Part shown: positions 1 through 6,698 of the stretch, one piece after another
How the letters are laid out: each line of letters starts with the position of its first letter
Numbering within the stretch: position 1 is the first letter of the stretch
NCBI GenBank assembly: GCA_029259675.1
Contig: JAJDES010000233.1
Span: 1 to 8,083 of the forward strand
Length of the DNA stretch: 8,083 nucleotides
Direction: 5' to 3'
DNA from: Planctomycetota bacterium
GTDB taxonomy: Bacteria > Planctomycetota > UBA1135 > GCA-002686595
Notes under the pieces: generated by a model
Databases searched by the model: none
The model's input: only the letters and a program-made list of their open reading frames with translations
What the model was told of the DNA's origin: nothing
Made by a program: the position numbers and the translations under genes

Positions 1-41
1 GCCGTCAGGGGGTCGCGATCGTCATCCCAAGAACCGAACAA
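1..41 (-). CDS. Possible start of a further gene running off the left edge
   Basis: After the tsaE stop (75-77) the same frame stays open to base 1. A TTG at 41 would begin a peptide reading MFGSWDDDRDPLT, with GGGAGAGG just upstream on the minus strand at somewhat short spacing (3 bases from its end). Thirteen residues are too few to identify a family. The call rests on the ribosome-binding-like sequence and the co-directional packing of the region, so it is tentative. Confidence 0.3.
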   Translation of the reverse strand, partial: MFGSWDDDRDPLT

Positions 42-74
42 GGACCTCTCCCAACGCTGTGGCGACTCTCCGGT

Positions 75-602
75 TCACGGCTTTGCATCCGATTCTTGAT
101 TCGGATCGGGGATTAGGCCGGGAATGGGCCCCAGCTGCCGCAGCAACGTCCATAGGACCCTGGCAGCCTCCCCTGAGCCTTCCACAGCCAGGCTAACCGC
201 CCGCCGAGTCGGGTCCCGATGCTCCAATTGGATCCATATGTAGGGTCGCGGCAAAAAGCGCTCGACACGCGACCCCCACTCGATCAGTGCGATGCCGTCC
301 GAGCACAATTCGACGTCCCCGCCGTCCTCCAGAAAAGCTTCTTCACGGCCCTGCATCCAGGCATCGAAGTGGTACATGGGAAGCCGGCCCCTGTACTCGT
401 GCATGAGCTGAAAGGTCGGACTTGTGACGGCCTCCTGCACGCCCAAACCGCGCCCCAGACCGCGGGCCAGGACGGTCTTGCCGGTACCTAGCTCCCCGTC
501 CAGAACGATCAAGCTTCCGGCGGGCAAGGCTGCCCCCAAGCTTTGCCCCAGGGCCTGGGTCGCTGCGGGATCCTGACTGATCAATCGAAGTCTCTGCACC
601 AA
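75..602 (-). CDS. tsaE: tRNA t6A biosynthesis ATPase TsaE
   Basis: TsaE is the small P-loop ATPase that works with TsaB and TsaD to build N6-threonylcarbamoyladenosine at position 37 of ANN-decoding tRNAs. Visible motifs are Walker A GELGTGKT (36-43), the switch-like SPTF (61-64), YHFDAW (77-82) and IEWG (107-110), all in the family order. At 175 residues it is slightly longer than typical TsaE because of a C-terminal extension from about 155 that is rich in Pro and charged residues and has no recognised motif. The start is uncertain: TTG at 602 and GTG at 599 are adjacent in frame and neither has a good ribosome binding site. The ATG at 610 is in another frame. The tsaB and tsaD partners are not in the window. 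The gene lies 107 bp after thiL on the same strand and could share its transcript. Confidence 0.93.
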   Translation of the reverse strand: MVQRLRLISQDPAATQALGQSLGAALPAGSLIVLDGELGTGKTVLARGLGRGLGVQEAVTSPTFQLMHEYRGRLPMYHFDAWMQGREEAFLEDGGDVELCSDGIALIEWGSRVERFLPRPYIWIQLEHRDPTRRAVSLAVEGSGEAARVLWTLLRQLGPIPGLIPDPNQESDAKP

Positions 603-654
603 AGGAGCATAGGACCGCCAAGCGACTGGGCAACGGTGAGAGTTGTCAGATGGA

Positions 655-676
655 AGGGGCTTTCAAGGCCGCCCCT
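655..676. repeat. Short hairpin between thiL and tsaE
   Basis: Six-base perfect arms, AGGGGC at 655-660 and GCCCCT at 671-676, surround a 10-base loop in the 107-bp gap after thiL. No T-run follows on the minus strand, so a Rho-independent terminator is not supported. An attenuator, an RNA-stability stem or a chance hairpin are all possible. Confidence 0.35.
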
Positions 677-709
677 GCCGTAGACCTCTCCGCCGTTACC
701 AGGCGCGAA

Positions 710-1627
710 TCAGCCAGCGCCATGAATCCAACCCGCACGGCCATCCCAGGGTTCAAGTCCCTCTTCGGATCGAATGTAGAGCCCGCTTCCGCGCCGGACC
801 GTGCCTACCGGGGCCAGTTTGGGAAAGCGTTTCTTCGCTTGGGCCTCAATCTTGTTCCACGCGCCGGGATCTATACTCGCCAACAACTCGTGATCCTCGC
901 CGTCGTTGAGAGCGTGCTCCAGGGGATCTTTACCGCTCGATTTGGCCAAGCGCCTGGCGTCCGCATGGGCGGGTATGCGATTCAAATCCACGCGGACATC
1001 GGAAGCTTTCGCAATGCGATTCAGATCCAGCGCCAAACCGTCACTGACGTCCATCATGGCACTGGCCCCGCTAGCGTGCAGGAATTGCCCCAACTCAATT
1101 AGGGGCCTGATACGCAAGTGACGACCGAGCAGACTGCCGCCGACCGGACCGCTGAGCAAAATGAGTTGGCCCGGTTTGGCGCGATCGCGTCCTGGCGGCC
1201 GCTTGCTGCCAATCAATTCCCCCATGGCGGTCACCACCAATCGCAAGCCACCCGCGGCGCAGCTCAAATCTCCACCTACCAGTTCTGCTCCGCATTTCGT
1301 GGACCAGCGGTCCACCGACTGGATGATCGATCGAATCCGCTCTTCGGCTACTTCGGCAGGCGCCGTCAGTGACAAAAGAATTGCCGTCGGAGATGCCGCC
1401 GTCGCGGCCAAATCCGACAACGCGCGGCCTGCTGCTTTGCGGCCAATGAGGCTTGTTGTTGTTTCTCTGTCGAAGTGCACGCCCTCGATGCAAGCGTCCA
1501 CGCACACAACGGATTTTCCCCTTGGACGCCCGAGCACCGCCGCGTCATGACCCTCTGAACCGCGCAGCAAGGCGGGCCTTCTGCGGCGTTTCAGCCAATC
1601 GTGCAATCGAGCTTCATTCCACGCCAT
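710..1627 (-). CDS. thiL: Thiamine-monophosphate kinase ThiL
   Basis: ThiL phosphorylates thiamine monophosphate with ATP to give thiamine diphosphate, the active cofactor, in the cytoplasm. The protein has 305 residues, within the normal family range, and motifs in the expected order: GHDAAVL (26-32), VDACIEGVHF (43-52), ALSDLAA (69-75), GGDLS (118-122), MDVSDGLALDL (192-202), NDGEDHELL (241-249), VGTV (274-277) and a final GWIH (299-302). The acidic metal and ATP site residues Asp44, Asp72, Asp120 and Asp196 are kept. The first Asp of the family GDDxA motif is His27, which is unusual because that Asp binds magnesium in studied ThiL enzymes. ALSDLAATAA also differs from the usual NLSDLAAMGA. 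The ATG start has AGAGG 6 bases upstream (1638-1634). A 135-bp gap separates it from the S26-like gene, so it may have its own promoter, though none is convincing. tsaE follows. Confidence 0.94.
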   Translation of the reverse strand: MAWNEARLHDWLKRRRRPALLRGSEGHDAAVLGRPRGKSVVCVDACIEGVHFDRETTTSLIGRKAAGRALSDLAATAASPTAILLSLTAPAEVAEERIRSIIQSVDRWSTKCGAELVGGDLSCAAGGLRLVVTAMGELIGSKRPPGRDRAKPGQLILLSGPVGGSLLGRHLRIRPLIELGQFLHASGASAMMDVSDGLALDLNRIAKASDVRVDLNRIPAHADARRLAKSSGKDPLEHALNDGEDHELLASIDPGAWNKIEAQAKKRFPKLAPVGTVRRGSGLYIRSEEGLEPWDGRAGWIHGAG

Positions 1628-1737
1628 GAGCAGCCTCTAACCGGTTCGCACGACGACCGCCGGCCACAGACGTCGATCGCATTCTTGGTGCCATCGGACT
1701 TGCACCCCTGTCACAAAAATTGACTTGCCGACCGGAA

Positions 1738-1790
1738 GCAGGGGCACGCATGCAGGTCCAATTCAGTACGTAAATAGGATACGCCCCTGC
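1738..1790. repeat. Inverted repeat spanning the stop codon of the S26-like gene
   Basis: Eight-base perfect arms, GCAGGGGC at 1738-1745 and GCCCCTGC at 1783-1790, enclose 37 bases that include the stop codon at 1763-1765. The loop is long and the next T-run (five T on the minus strand, 1719-1715) lies 18 bases beyond the arm, so it is not a standard intrinsic terminator. It might fold as a 3' mRNA structure or be chance in GC-rich DNA. Confidence 0.35.
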
Positions 1791-2167
1791 ACATGCTCTG
1801 GAGCAATCGGGCCCAAAAGTCGGCTGTCGCGCGCGCCGCATCCATTGTCATCGCCGCTGATCCACAGAGCACCCCGATCCAACGCCGCTTGAGTTGCATC
1901 CGAGAGCGCTTGCGGTGGTTTTCGTATGCGCCCAAAGGCCAAGCGCCCATTGCCCTCATCTCGAAAGAGCACATCATCTCCAATGTGCAGTTGGGCCGGC
2001 CGCGTATCGACCCACAGGCTCGCCCCCGGTGGAATGCTATCCAAGGGTGAGCAGCCGGCTGAGGGCACGCTGGTCAACTCAAAGCGCCAGGAGCAGTAGC
2101 CGACCAACCCGAGCACGGCTGCGTAGAGCACGAAGCGCAGCCGAAAAAGATTGCGTTTCGCGCCCAC
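1763..2167 (-). CDS. Small S26-family signal-peptidase-like membrane protein lacking the usual catalytic Lys
   Basis: A 134-residue protein with one N-terminal membrane segment (about 10-27, after basic residues), so most of it should lie outside the cytoplasmic membrane, as in type I signal peptidases. Two blocks identify the family. GCSPLDSIPPG (38-48) matches the spacing of the GxSMxPTLxxG motif and puts Ser40 at the nucleophile position. SGDDNGCGARDSRLLGP (104-120) matches the GDNxxxSxDSR box and is followed by QGRILF. Between them HIGDDVLF (61-68) fits the GDxVxF strand. The segment that normally reads KRV is GRI (79-81), so the general-base Lys is missing; Lys83 is the nearest lysine. 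Met after the Ser is Pro. At this length it resembles compact S26 peptidases such as the SodX group rather than LepB. It could be a divergent protease or an inactive relative. It starts with GTG one base after the thiE-like gene. Confidence 0.7.
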   Translation of the reverse strand: MGAKRNLFRLRFVLYAAVLGLVGYCSWRFELTSVPSAGCSPLDSIPPGASLWVDTRPAQLHIGDDVLFRDEGNGRLAFGRIRKPPQALSDATQAALDRGALWISGDDNGCGARDSRLLGPIAPEHVQGRILFTY

Positions 2168-2168
2168 C

Positions 2169-2795
2169 CTAGGACGCCTCCCATGCGTCTTGATAGGCGC
2201 GAAAGCGCCCTGCGGGGTCCGGATGACTGAGGATTCCTCCGAGGGCAGCTACTCCATTCAAGTTGCAACGGCGCAATCCGGCCACATGCTCGGGATGCAC
2301 GCCACCCAAGGCCCAAATCGGAATCCCGGTGGCTTGCCTTGCGCGCAGCATGCCCTCTTCCCCCACCGGTTTCAGCAAACCGTGTTTGCTCGGCGTATCG
2401 CCAAAGGGGCCGTGAAACAGGTAGTCGGAACCTTCCCAATGGCTGGGCTCGTCGTCTGCGTGGGTGGATAGACCGATGCAAAGATTCCCAGCCGTCAATG
2501 TCCTGACAACTTCAAGGGGAAGACTTTGAAATCCCAAATGCACGCCGTCCGCTCCACAGACCAGGGCTAAGTGCACGCGATCGTGAATGCCCAACCAAGC
2601 GCCTTGGGCGCGCAGCATGTCTCGCAATTGCGCGGCTAGGGAAAACAGAACTCCGTCTTCAAGGGCTTTCTCTCGCAGCAGCAACCCGCGCAGGCCGGCG
2701 TCGATGGCAGCTCCCACGCGCCGCCGAAAATCATCCAAATCCTGAGGCTGCAAATTGCCGGGCGACAGCGCCAAGACGGGCGGCGGAAGCGGCAT
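2169..2795 (-). CDS. ThiE/TenI-family protein (thiamine phosphate synthase-like)
   Basis: This protein has the TIM-barrel fold family shared by thiamine-phosphate synthase (ThiE), which joins the pyrimidine and thiazole halves of thiamine, and thiazole tautomerase (TenI). With the ATG start it has 208 residues, normal for the family. Recognisable elements are LREK (40-43), HDRVHLAL (71-78), GADGVHLG (81-88), GLSTHA (108-113), DYLFHGPFGDTPSK (124-137), ALGG (162-165) and GVAALGG (181-187). The metal-binding Asp of ThiE in the GQxD motif is replaced (GFQSLP, 88-93) and the Asn of the usual NDR is His. TenI also lacks that Asp, but the TenI catalytic His in GHVF is Pro here, as in ThiE. I therefore give no gene symbol. 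The ATG at 2795 lies 4 bases after the upstream stop. A TTG at 2819 would add eight residues and overlap the helicase partner. Proximity to thiL supports a thiamine role. Confidence 0.85.
   Translation of the reverse strand: MPLPPPVLALSPGNLQPQDLDDFRRRVGAAIDAGLRGLLLREKALEDGVLFSLAAQLRDMLRAQGAWLGIHDRVHLALVCGADGVHLGFQSLPLEVVRTLTAGNLCIGLSTHADDEPSHWEGSDYLFHGPFGDTPSKHGLLKPVGEEGMLRARQATGIPIWALGGVHPEHVAGLRRCNLNGVAALGGILSHPDPAGRFRAYQDAWEAS
2177..2182 (-). promoter_or_regulatory. Ribosome binding site for the S26-like gene
   Basis: The minus strand reads GGGAGG within the last codons of the thiE-like gene, 9 bases before GTG at 2167. It fixes GTG as the start of the next gene, which begins one base after the thiE-like stop codon, so the two genes are probably translated from one message. 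Confidence 0.6.
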
Positions 2796-2799
2796 CGAA

Positions 2800-4935
2800 C
2801 TACTCGGAACTCGGCACAAGTTCGATCAGAAAGCCCAAATCCTGCAGCAAGACCTGCATGCGCATGGCGCTGATGCGGCCTTTCAATTGCACCTCTCCGG
2901 CACTGATAGCCTTGCCCAAATACGGACGAACGCCGGCATCCTGCAGGAATCGTCGCATGCAATCGGCATTGTCGGTGGAGATTCGCAGCTTGCTGTCCAG
3001 CTTCATCAGTCCGGCTCGTGAAGCCCAGTCCCGAATGGAAAAGCTCACGTTTTGAGGCACGGGCGTGCGCGAGTGAGTTTCAAAAACGGAGTGGATGCGC
3101 TGTAGCGAGACACCCTCGGTCAAAGCGCGGCGAATGGACGCTTCAGTCAGGTGGTAGTGCAACAGGTGACCCTGTTTGTCGCGCTCGCAAAAACGATCTA
3201 GATCGTGCACGAGTTCGGAATCATCACCCGTCGGAAAGAGCACAATTTCAAAGTCGGGGGTCACGACAAGATTGCCAACGCTGCCCTTCTTCTTTTCCTC
3301 CGTACCCGGCAATCCGAACAGCCGCGCACCGGTTTGTGTTAGGCGCATGGCAACCGGTCGCTTGGACGAGTCGTAGCCGAGGTCCAAGAGGCCCAGAAGA
3401 TACAGCCGCTTGCGAACCCAGCGCACCAAACTCCACGCCAAGCGTTGGGCGTCCTCGCCGGGAGCATTCTGACCCGCCTGCATGTAATCCTCGTATTCGC
3501 TGTCGATGCCCAAGTCCGCCAACTGCGAGAGGTAGGTGTTGCGCGTTAGAAACGGCAAGTACATCAAGTCGTACCAAGTATCGGGCTCGATGCGTTTGAT
3601 CAGGCGCAGGAAAATTTCGCGCAAGCGCTTCTCATGGAAGCCGTCGCTCTCCTGATCGTGCTCCTCGATTGCGTGGTCCAAGAGCGCGGCGAGCTTGGCG
3701 TTCAAATCCAAACGCCCCCACTCGCGACCTTCGCGGGTCATCGCAATGGTGCGCTCGCCGGTGCGATCAATTAGGTGATTCTTCTTCGCAAATCCGTAGA
3801 TGAATGCAAGCACCTCCTCGCGCGACAATTCGCGGCCCGGGTTGGGGATTAGGTGCTGCAGAATTTTGCGCTCGGTGGTTTTGAAGATTTCACCCTGCAC
3901 GGTGAAGCGCACGTCATTTTCGTGAATGAAGGCGAGAAAGTGCGACAGGTTGGAGACCAAATCGATTCCCAGCGACAGCTCTTCATGGGGCGCGTCGGGA
4001 TCGCCCGGCACCGCGACCCTGCGCAACCAGGCCAAGGCCACTTCGTTGAACACCACCAGGGTTTCATCGTTGTGGCGGATGCCGTAGCTGGCCAAGTCGA
4101 GCTTCTCGACGGTGCCGACCAACGACTTTTCCAAAATCATGCGCCAGCGCCGACCGTTCCAGTGCGGCAGATCCGTTTTCATGCGCTCAAAAAGGCTGCG
4201 CGGCAGGATTCCGCCAAACTCAAGAATGGCCTTTTCAATCAGAGCGCGTACGCCGTCCGGAAGGCGATCGATGCGCGCCACGGCGGCCGATTCCATGCCG
4301 TACATTTTGTACATCTCGCGCAGGCGCAGGGGTGCGCTGCGCGAGTTGCCCTTGGGATCGGAATACAGGCGATCGAGGTGACCTCGCAAGGTGAGCACTT
4401 CGAACAAACTGCGGCGGCGAGACGGCTTGGCCAGGCGCAAGCTCTCCCCGACTTCGGCCGGCAAGGTGTAGGCCCGCGCTTCGGGATCTTGGAAGCGGCC
4501 CTGCGTGGTTTCGACGATCCAGCCCTGGCGTTCAAGTTGGTTCAAACTCGCTTCGAGGTCGTATCCCGACAGGTACGAGAGTTCGGGATCCCCCGCCAAA
4601 TCCGGATAGCCGCAGCGAAAGCGAGGTTCGGTCAGGAGCCGGTCGACAATTGCCGCGGCGCTCATGCTCAACTCACCGACGCGCTCCTCGATCAAGTCGG
4701 GGTCGTTCATCCATTCGACGACTTCCGCTCGCGAGCGCGTAGCATCGGTCGGTCTATCGCCGAGACTTCGACCGCTCCAAAAGCCGTGCAGCTCATCCAG
4801 ATTGCTGTCCGGCAGGGCTGCTACCGTTTCCAATATCGAGGGACAACCGGTGAAAGAATGACGGTTCTTCAAACCGGCGCGCTTGGGTGAGGGCTTGCCA
4901 CGGCTGTGCTTGCCTTTGAATGATCTCGAGCTCAC
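2800..4935 (-). CDS. Helicase-associated partner of XPB (Helicase_C_3 domain protein)
   Basis: This 711-residue protein resembles the mycobacterial Rv0862c family, whose gene sits beside the XPB gene. No enzyme motif (ATPase, nuclease) is visible. Residues 1-28 are a basic, probably disordered tail. The middle consists of mostly helical segments that look like several winged-helix units (about 90-160, 225-305, 340-405 and 495-545). After a charged linker EEKKKG (546-551), residues about 554-675 form a Helicase_C_3-type domain: NLVVTPDFEIVLF, YHLTEASI, then the PVPQNVSFSIRDWA segment. By remembered sequence this region aligns with the N-terminal domain of human XPB (LTAYSLYAAVSVGL and following). 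The domain is also present at the N-terminus of the neighbouring helicase. A role as regulator or DNA-binding scaffold of the helicase, comparable to p52/Tfb2 in TFIIH, is inferred from the pairing and not shown. The GTG start overlaps the helicase stop. The thiE-like gene follows after 4 bases. Confidence 0.88.
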   Translation of the reverse strand: MSSRSFKGKHSRGKPSPKRAGLKNRHSFTGCPSILETVAALPDSNLDELHGFWSGRSLGDRPTDATRSRAEVVEWMNDPDLIEERVGELSMSAAAIVDRLLTEPRFRCGYPDLAGDPELSYLSGYDLEASLNQLERQGWIVETTQGRFQDPEARAYTLPAEVGESLRLAKPSRRRSLFEVLTLRGHLDRLYSDPKGNSRSAPLRLREMYKMYGMESAAVARIDRLPDGVRALIEKAILEFGGILPRSLFERMKTDLPHWNGRRWRMILEKSLVGTVEKLDLASYGIRHNDETLVVFNEVALAWLRRVAVPGDPDAPHEELSLGIDLVSNLSHFLAFIHENDVRFTVQGEIFKTTERKILQHLIPNPGRELSREEVLAFIYGFAKKNHLIDRTGERTIAMTREGREWGRLDLNAKLAALLDHAIEEHDQESDGFHEKRLREIFLRLIKRIEPDTWYDLMYLPFLTRNTYLSQLADLGIDSEYEDYMQAGQNAPGEDAQRLAWSLVRWVRKRLYLLGLLDLGYDSSKRPVAMRLTQTGARLFGLPGTEEKKKGSVGNLVVTPDFEIVLFPTGDDSELVHDLDRFCERDKQGHLLHYHLTEASIRRALTEGVSLQRIHSVFETHSRTPVPQNVSFSIRDWASRAGLMKLDSKLRISTDNADCMRRFLQDAGVRPYLGKAISAGEVQLKGRISAMRMQVLLQDLGFLIELVPSSE

Positions 4936-6698
4936 GCAGAGACTCCCGAATCGACTGCTTCAAAGAGCCGGCCAGCCTCGATGATCTCGTAGGAATAGCC
5001 CTGCTCGGTTAGGAATAACTGGCGCTTTTGCGAAAATTCTTGATCGCGCGAGCCCAGGGTAACGACGGCGTAGAAGGAAGCTCCGGTTCCGTCGGACTTG
5101 GGTCTGAGAATGCGGCCGAGCCGCTGGGCCTCCTCTTGACGAGACCCGAAAGTACCCGAAATTTGAATCGCCACGTTGGCGTCGGGCAAATCGATGGCGA
5201 AGTTGCCAACTTTGGAAACAATCAAAACGCGCACATCCCCGTCGCGAAATGCCTGATACAAACTTTGGCGCTCCGCATTGGGCGTTTTGCCCGTAATCAA
5301 CGGAACTTTCAGTTCGTGTGCCAGCGCATTCAACTGATCGATGTATTGCCCGATGATCAAGATGCGATCCGACTTGTGCTTTTGAATGAGAGCCTGAACC
5401 ACACGCGTCTTTTCGGGGTTCTCTGAAGAGATGCGAAACTTGCGGCGCGCGGTTGCCGACGCGTAGGCGGGCATGAGTGATTGCGCCAGGGGCACACGCA
5501 CTTCGGTGCAGGTTGCGGACGCGATGAAGCCCTGGCCCTCGAGAACCTTCCAGGGCAAATCAAAGCGCTTCGGGCCGATTAGGCAAAACACCTCATCTTC
5601 CTTTCCGTCCTCGCGTACCAAAGTCGCCGTCAATCCCAAGCGACGACGCGCTTGCAAGTCGGCCGTAACGCGAAAGACCGGCGCCGGCAGCAGGTGCACT
5701 TCGTCGTAGATTACCAGGCCCCAATTCTCTGAGGAGAAGAGGTCAAAGTGCTCGAAGTTGCCCGTGCGTTCGCGGCGCCATGTGAGCATTTGGTAGGTCG
5801 TGATGGTGACCGGGCACACGCGCTTTTCATCCCCGGTGTACTCGCCGACATCGTCCGGTCCCAGGGTGGTCTTATCCAGAATTTCGTCGCGCCACTGCTT
5901 CACCGCAACGGTGTTGGCCGTGAGGATCAGGGTCTTGGCTCCGACCAAATTCATCACGCCGATGCCCACCACCGTTTTCCCCGCGCCGCAGGGCAGGGCT
6001 ACAATCCCGTTGCCGCCCAGCTCCGATCCGCCGCGATGGAAAATCTCCGCGGCCGAACGTTGGTAGGGACGCAATTGAAAGGCGTCGCCACTGCGCAGCA
6101 AGTGGGTACGCAGGGGAATTTCCAACGGATCCCCGGATACATAGCCGCCGCGATCGTCAACGGGGTAGCCGATGCGAATCAAAGCTTGCTTGATCGGGCC
6201 GCGCGCTAATTCACCGAGCCAAGCCCGGCCGTCCTCATCGACTTCGACCAGTTCACGCACGTGCTTGTGGCCCAGCACCTCCTCCAGCGCGCCCTCTTCC
6301 GAGCTGCACAGCTCGAACTTGGATTCATTGCGCTCGATCTTCAAAAGCCCGTATCGATCGAGCCAAGTTCGAATTTCGACCAGCACGTTTTTTGGAATCG
6401 GAACGCAGGCCAAACTTTGCAAGCTGGCTTCGATCTCGTCCGCAGTCATTCCGAGTGCCGCGGCATTCCAAATGCTGACCGGTGTCACCCGGTAGGTATG
6501 CAGGTAGTCCGGGCTCTTTTCCAATTCGGCAAAGCCCGACAAACAGTCGCGGGCCTCCGCGTAGCGCGGGTGCTCCTCCGTCATCGGATTGCCGTCGGCA
6601 TCCTTGGCCGGGCGGCCCTTCGCATCCAAGACGGAGCACACGGTGTGCAGCATCAAAGTACGATCGCTTTGCACAATTAGTGGATTGTCGGGATTCAA
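4932..6698 (-). CDS. XPB/Ercc3-type superfamily 2 DNA helicase
   Basis: This is an ATP-dependent 3'-5' DNA helicase/translocase of the XPB (Ercc3, Ssl2) family, 588 residues, resembling M. tuberculosis Rv0861c along its whole length. Residues about 5-125 form the N-terminal domain found in XPB proteins (Helicase_C_3 type, with the HTYRVTP and IWNAAALG segments). The helicase core follows: LRPYQ Q-motif (209-213), Walker A CGAGKT (237-242), DEVH box (332-335), TAT (358-360), the XPB-specific RED motif (362-364), motif V around SKVGNFAIDLP (495-505) and motif VI QRLGRILRP (525-533). All catalytic residues are present, so it should be active. Residues about 21-47 look like an insertion compared with the mycobacterial protein as I remember it. 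The TTG start is chosen because a strong ribosome binding site lies 7 bases upstream and the N-terminus NPLIVQSD matches the family start. Its stop overlaps the start of the partner gene as GTGA, so helicase and partner are probably made together. No start closer to the family consensus was seen. Confidence 0.95.
   Translation of the reverse strand: MNPDNPLIVQSDRTLMLHTVCSVLDAKGRPAKDADGNPMTEEHPRYAEARDCLSGFAELEKSPDYLHTYRVTPVSIWNAAALGMTADEIEASLQSLACVPIPKNVLVEIRTWLDRYGLLKIERNESKFELCSSEEGALEEVLGHKHVRELVEVDEDGRAWLGELARGPIKQALIRIGYPVDDRGGYVSGDPLEIPLRTHLLRSGDAFQLRPYQRSAAEIFHRGGSELGGNGIVALPCGAGKTVVGIGVMNLVGAKTLILTANTVAVKQWRDEILDKTTLGPDDVGEYTGDEKRVCPVTITTYQMLTWRRERTGNFEHFDLFSSENWGLVIYDEVHLLPAPVFRVTADLQARRRLGLTATLVREDGKEDEVFCLIGPKRFDLPWKVLEGQGFIASATCTEVRVPLAQSLMPAYASATARRKFRISSENPEKTRVVQALIQKHKSDRILIIGQYIDQLNALAHELKVPLITGKTPNAERQSLYQAFRDGDVRVLIVSKVGNFAIDLPDANVAIQISGTFGSRQEEAQRLGRILRPKSDGTGASFYAVVTLGSRDQEFSQKRQLFLTEQGYSYEIIEAGRLFEAVDSGVSA
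4943..4947 (-). promoter_or_regulatory. Ribosome binding site for the helicase partner gene
   Basis: The minus strand has GGGAG here, 7 bases before GTG at 4935. It lies in the last codons of the helicase gene and supports the GTG start that overlaps the helicase stop as GTGA. Confidence 0.6.

Noticed and set aside
608..610. ATG at 610 as start of tsaE
   Set aside because: It is out of frame with the tsaE coding sequence; only TTG at 602 or GTG at 599 lie in frame near the expected N-terminus.
655..676. Intrinsic terminator after thiL
   Set aside because: The 6-bp stem has a 10-base loop and no T-run on its 3' side on the coding strand, so it is listed only as a hairpin.
1681..1719. Sigma-70-type promoter in the gap before thiL
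   Set aside because: GTGACA (1714-1709) resembles a -35 box, but the nearest -10-like AAGAAT is 22 bases away, too far, and no good -10 lies at 16-18 bases.
1628..1762. TPP riboswitch ahead of thiL
   Set aside because: The minus strand contains GGGGTGC (1707-1701), as in the thi-box, and a GGTGC/GCACC hairpin (1706-1702 with 1691-1687), but the conserved CTGAGA and ACCTGAT elements are absent.
2796..2819. TTG at 2819 as start of the thiE-like gene
   Set aside because: It would give eight extra residues without family similarity and lacks a clear ribosome binding site. The ATG at 2795, just after the preceding stop, gives a normal family length. The longer form cannot be fully excluded.
3853..4890. 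Plus-strand open frame of 345 codons opposite the helicase partner gene
   Set aside because: It lies fully antisense to a gene with clear family features, its translation shows no recognisable domain, and long antisense frames are common in GC-rich DNA. It is treated as a shadow.
2800..6698. Reading the helicase and partner as an anti-phage defence system
   Set aside because: The pair matches a chromosomal XPB/partner pair known in mycobacteria, sits among housekeeping genes, and shows no nuclease, no mobile-element neighbours and no compositional shift.
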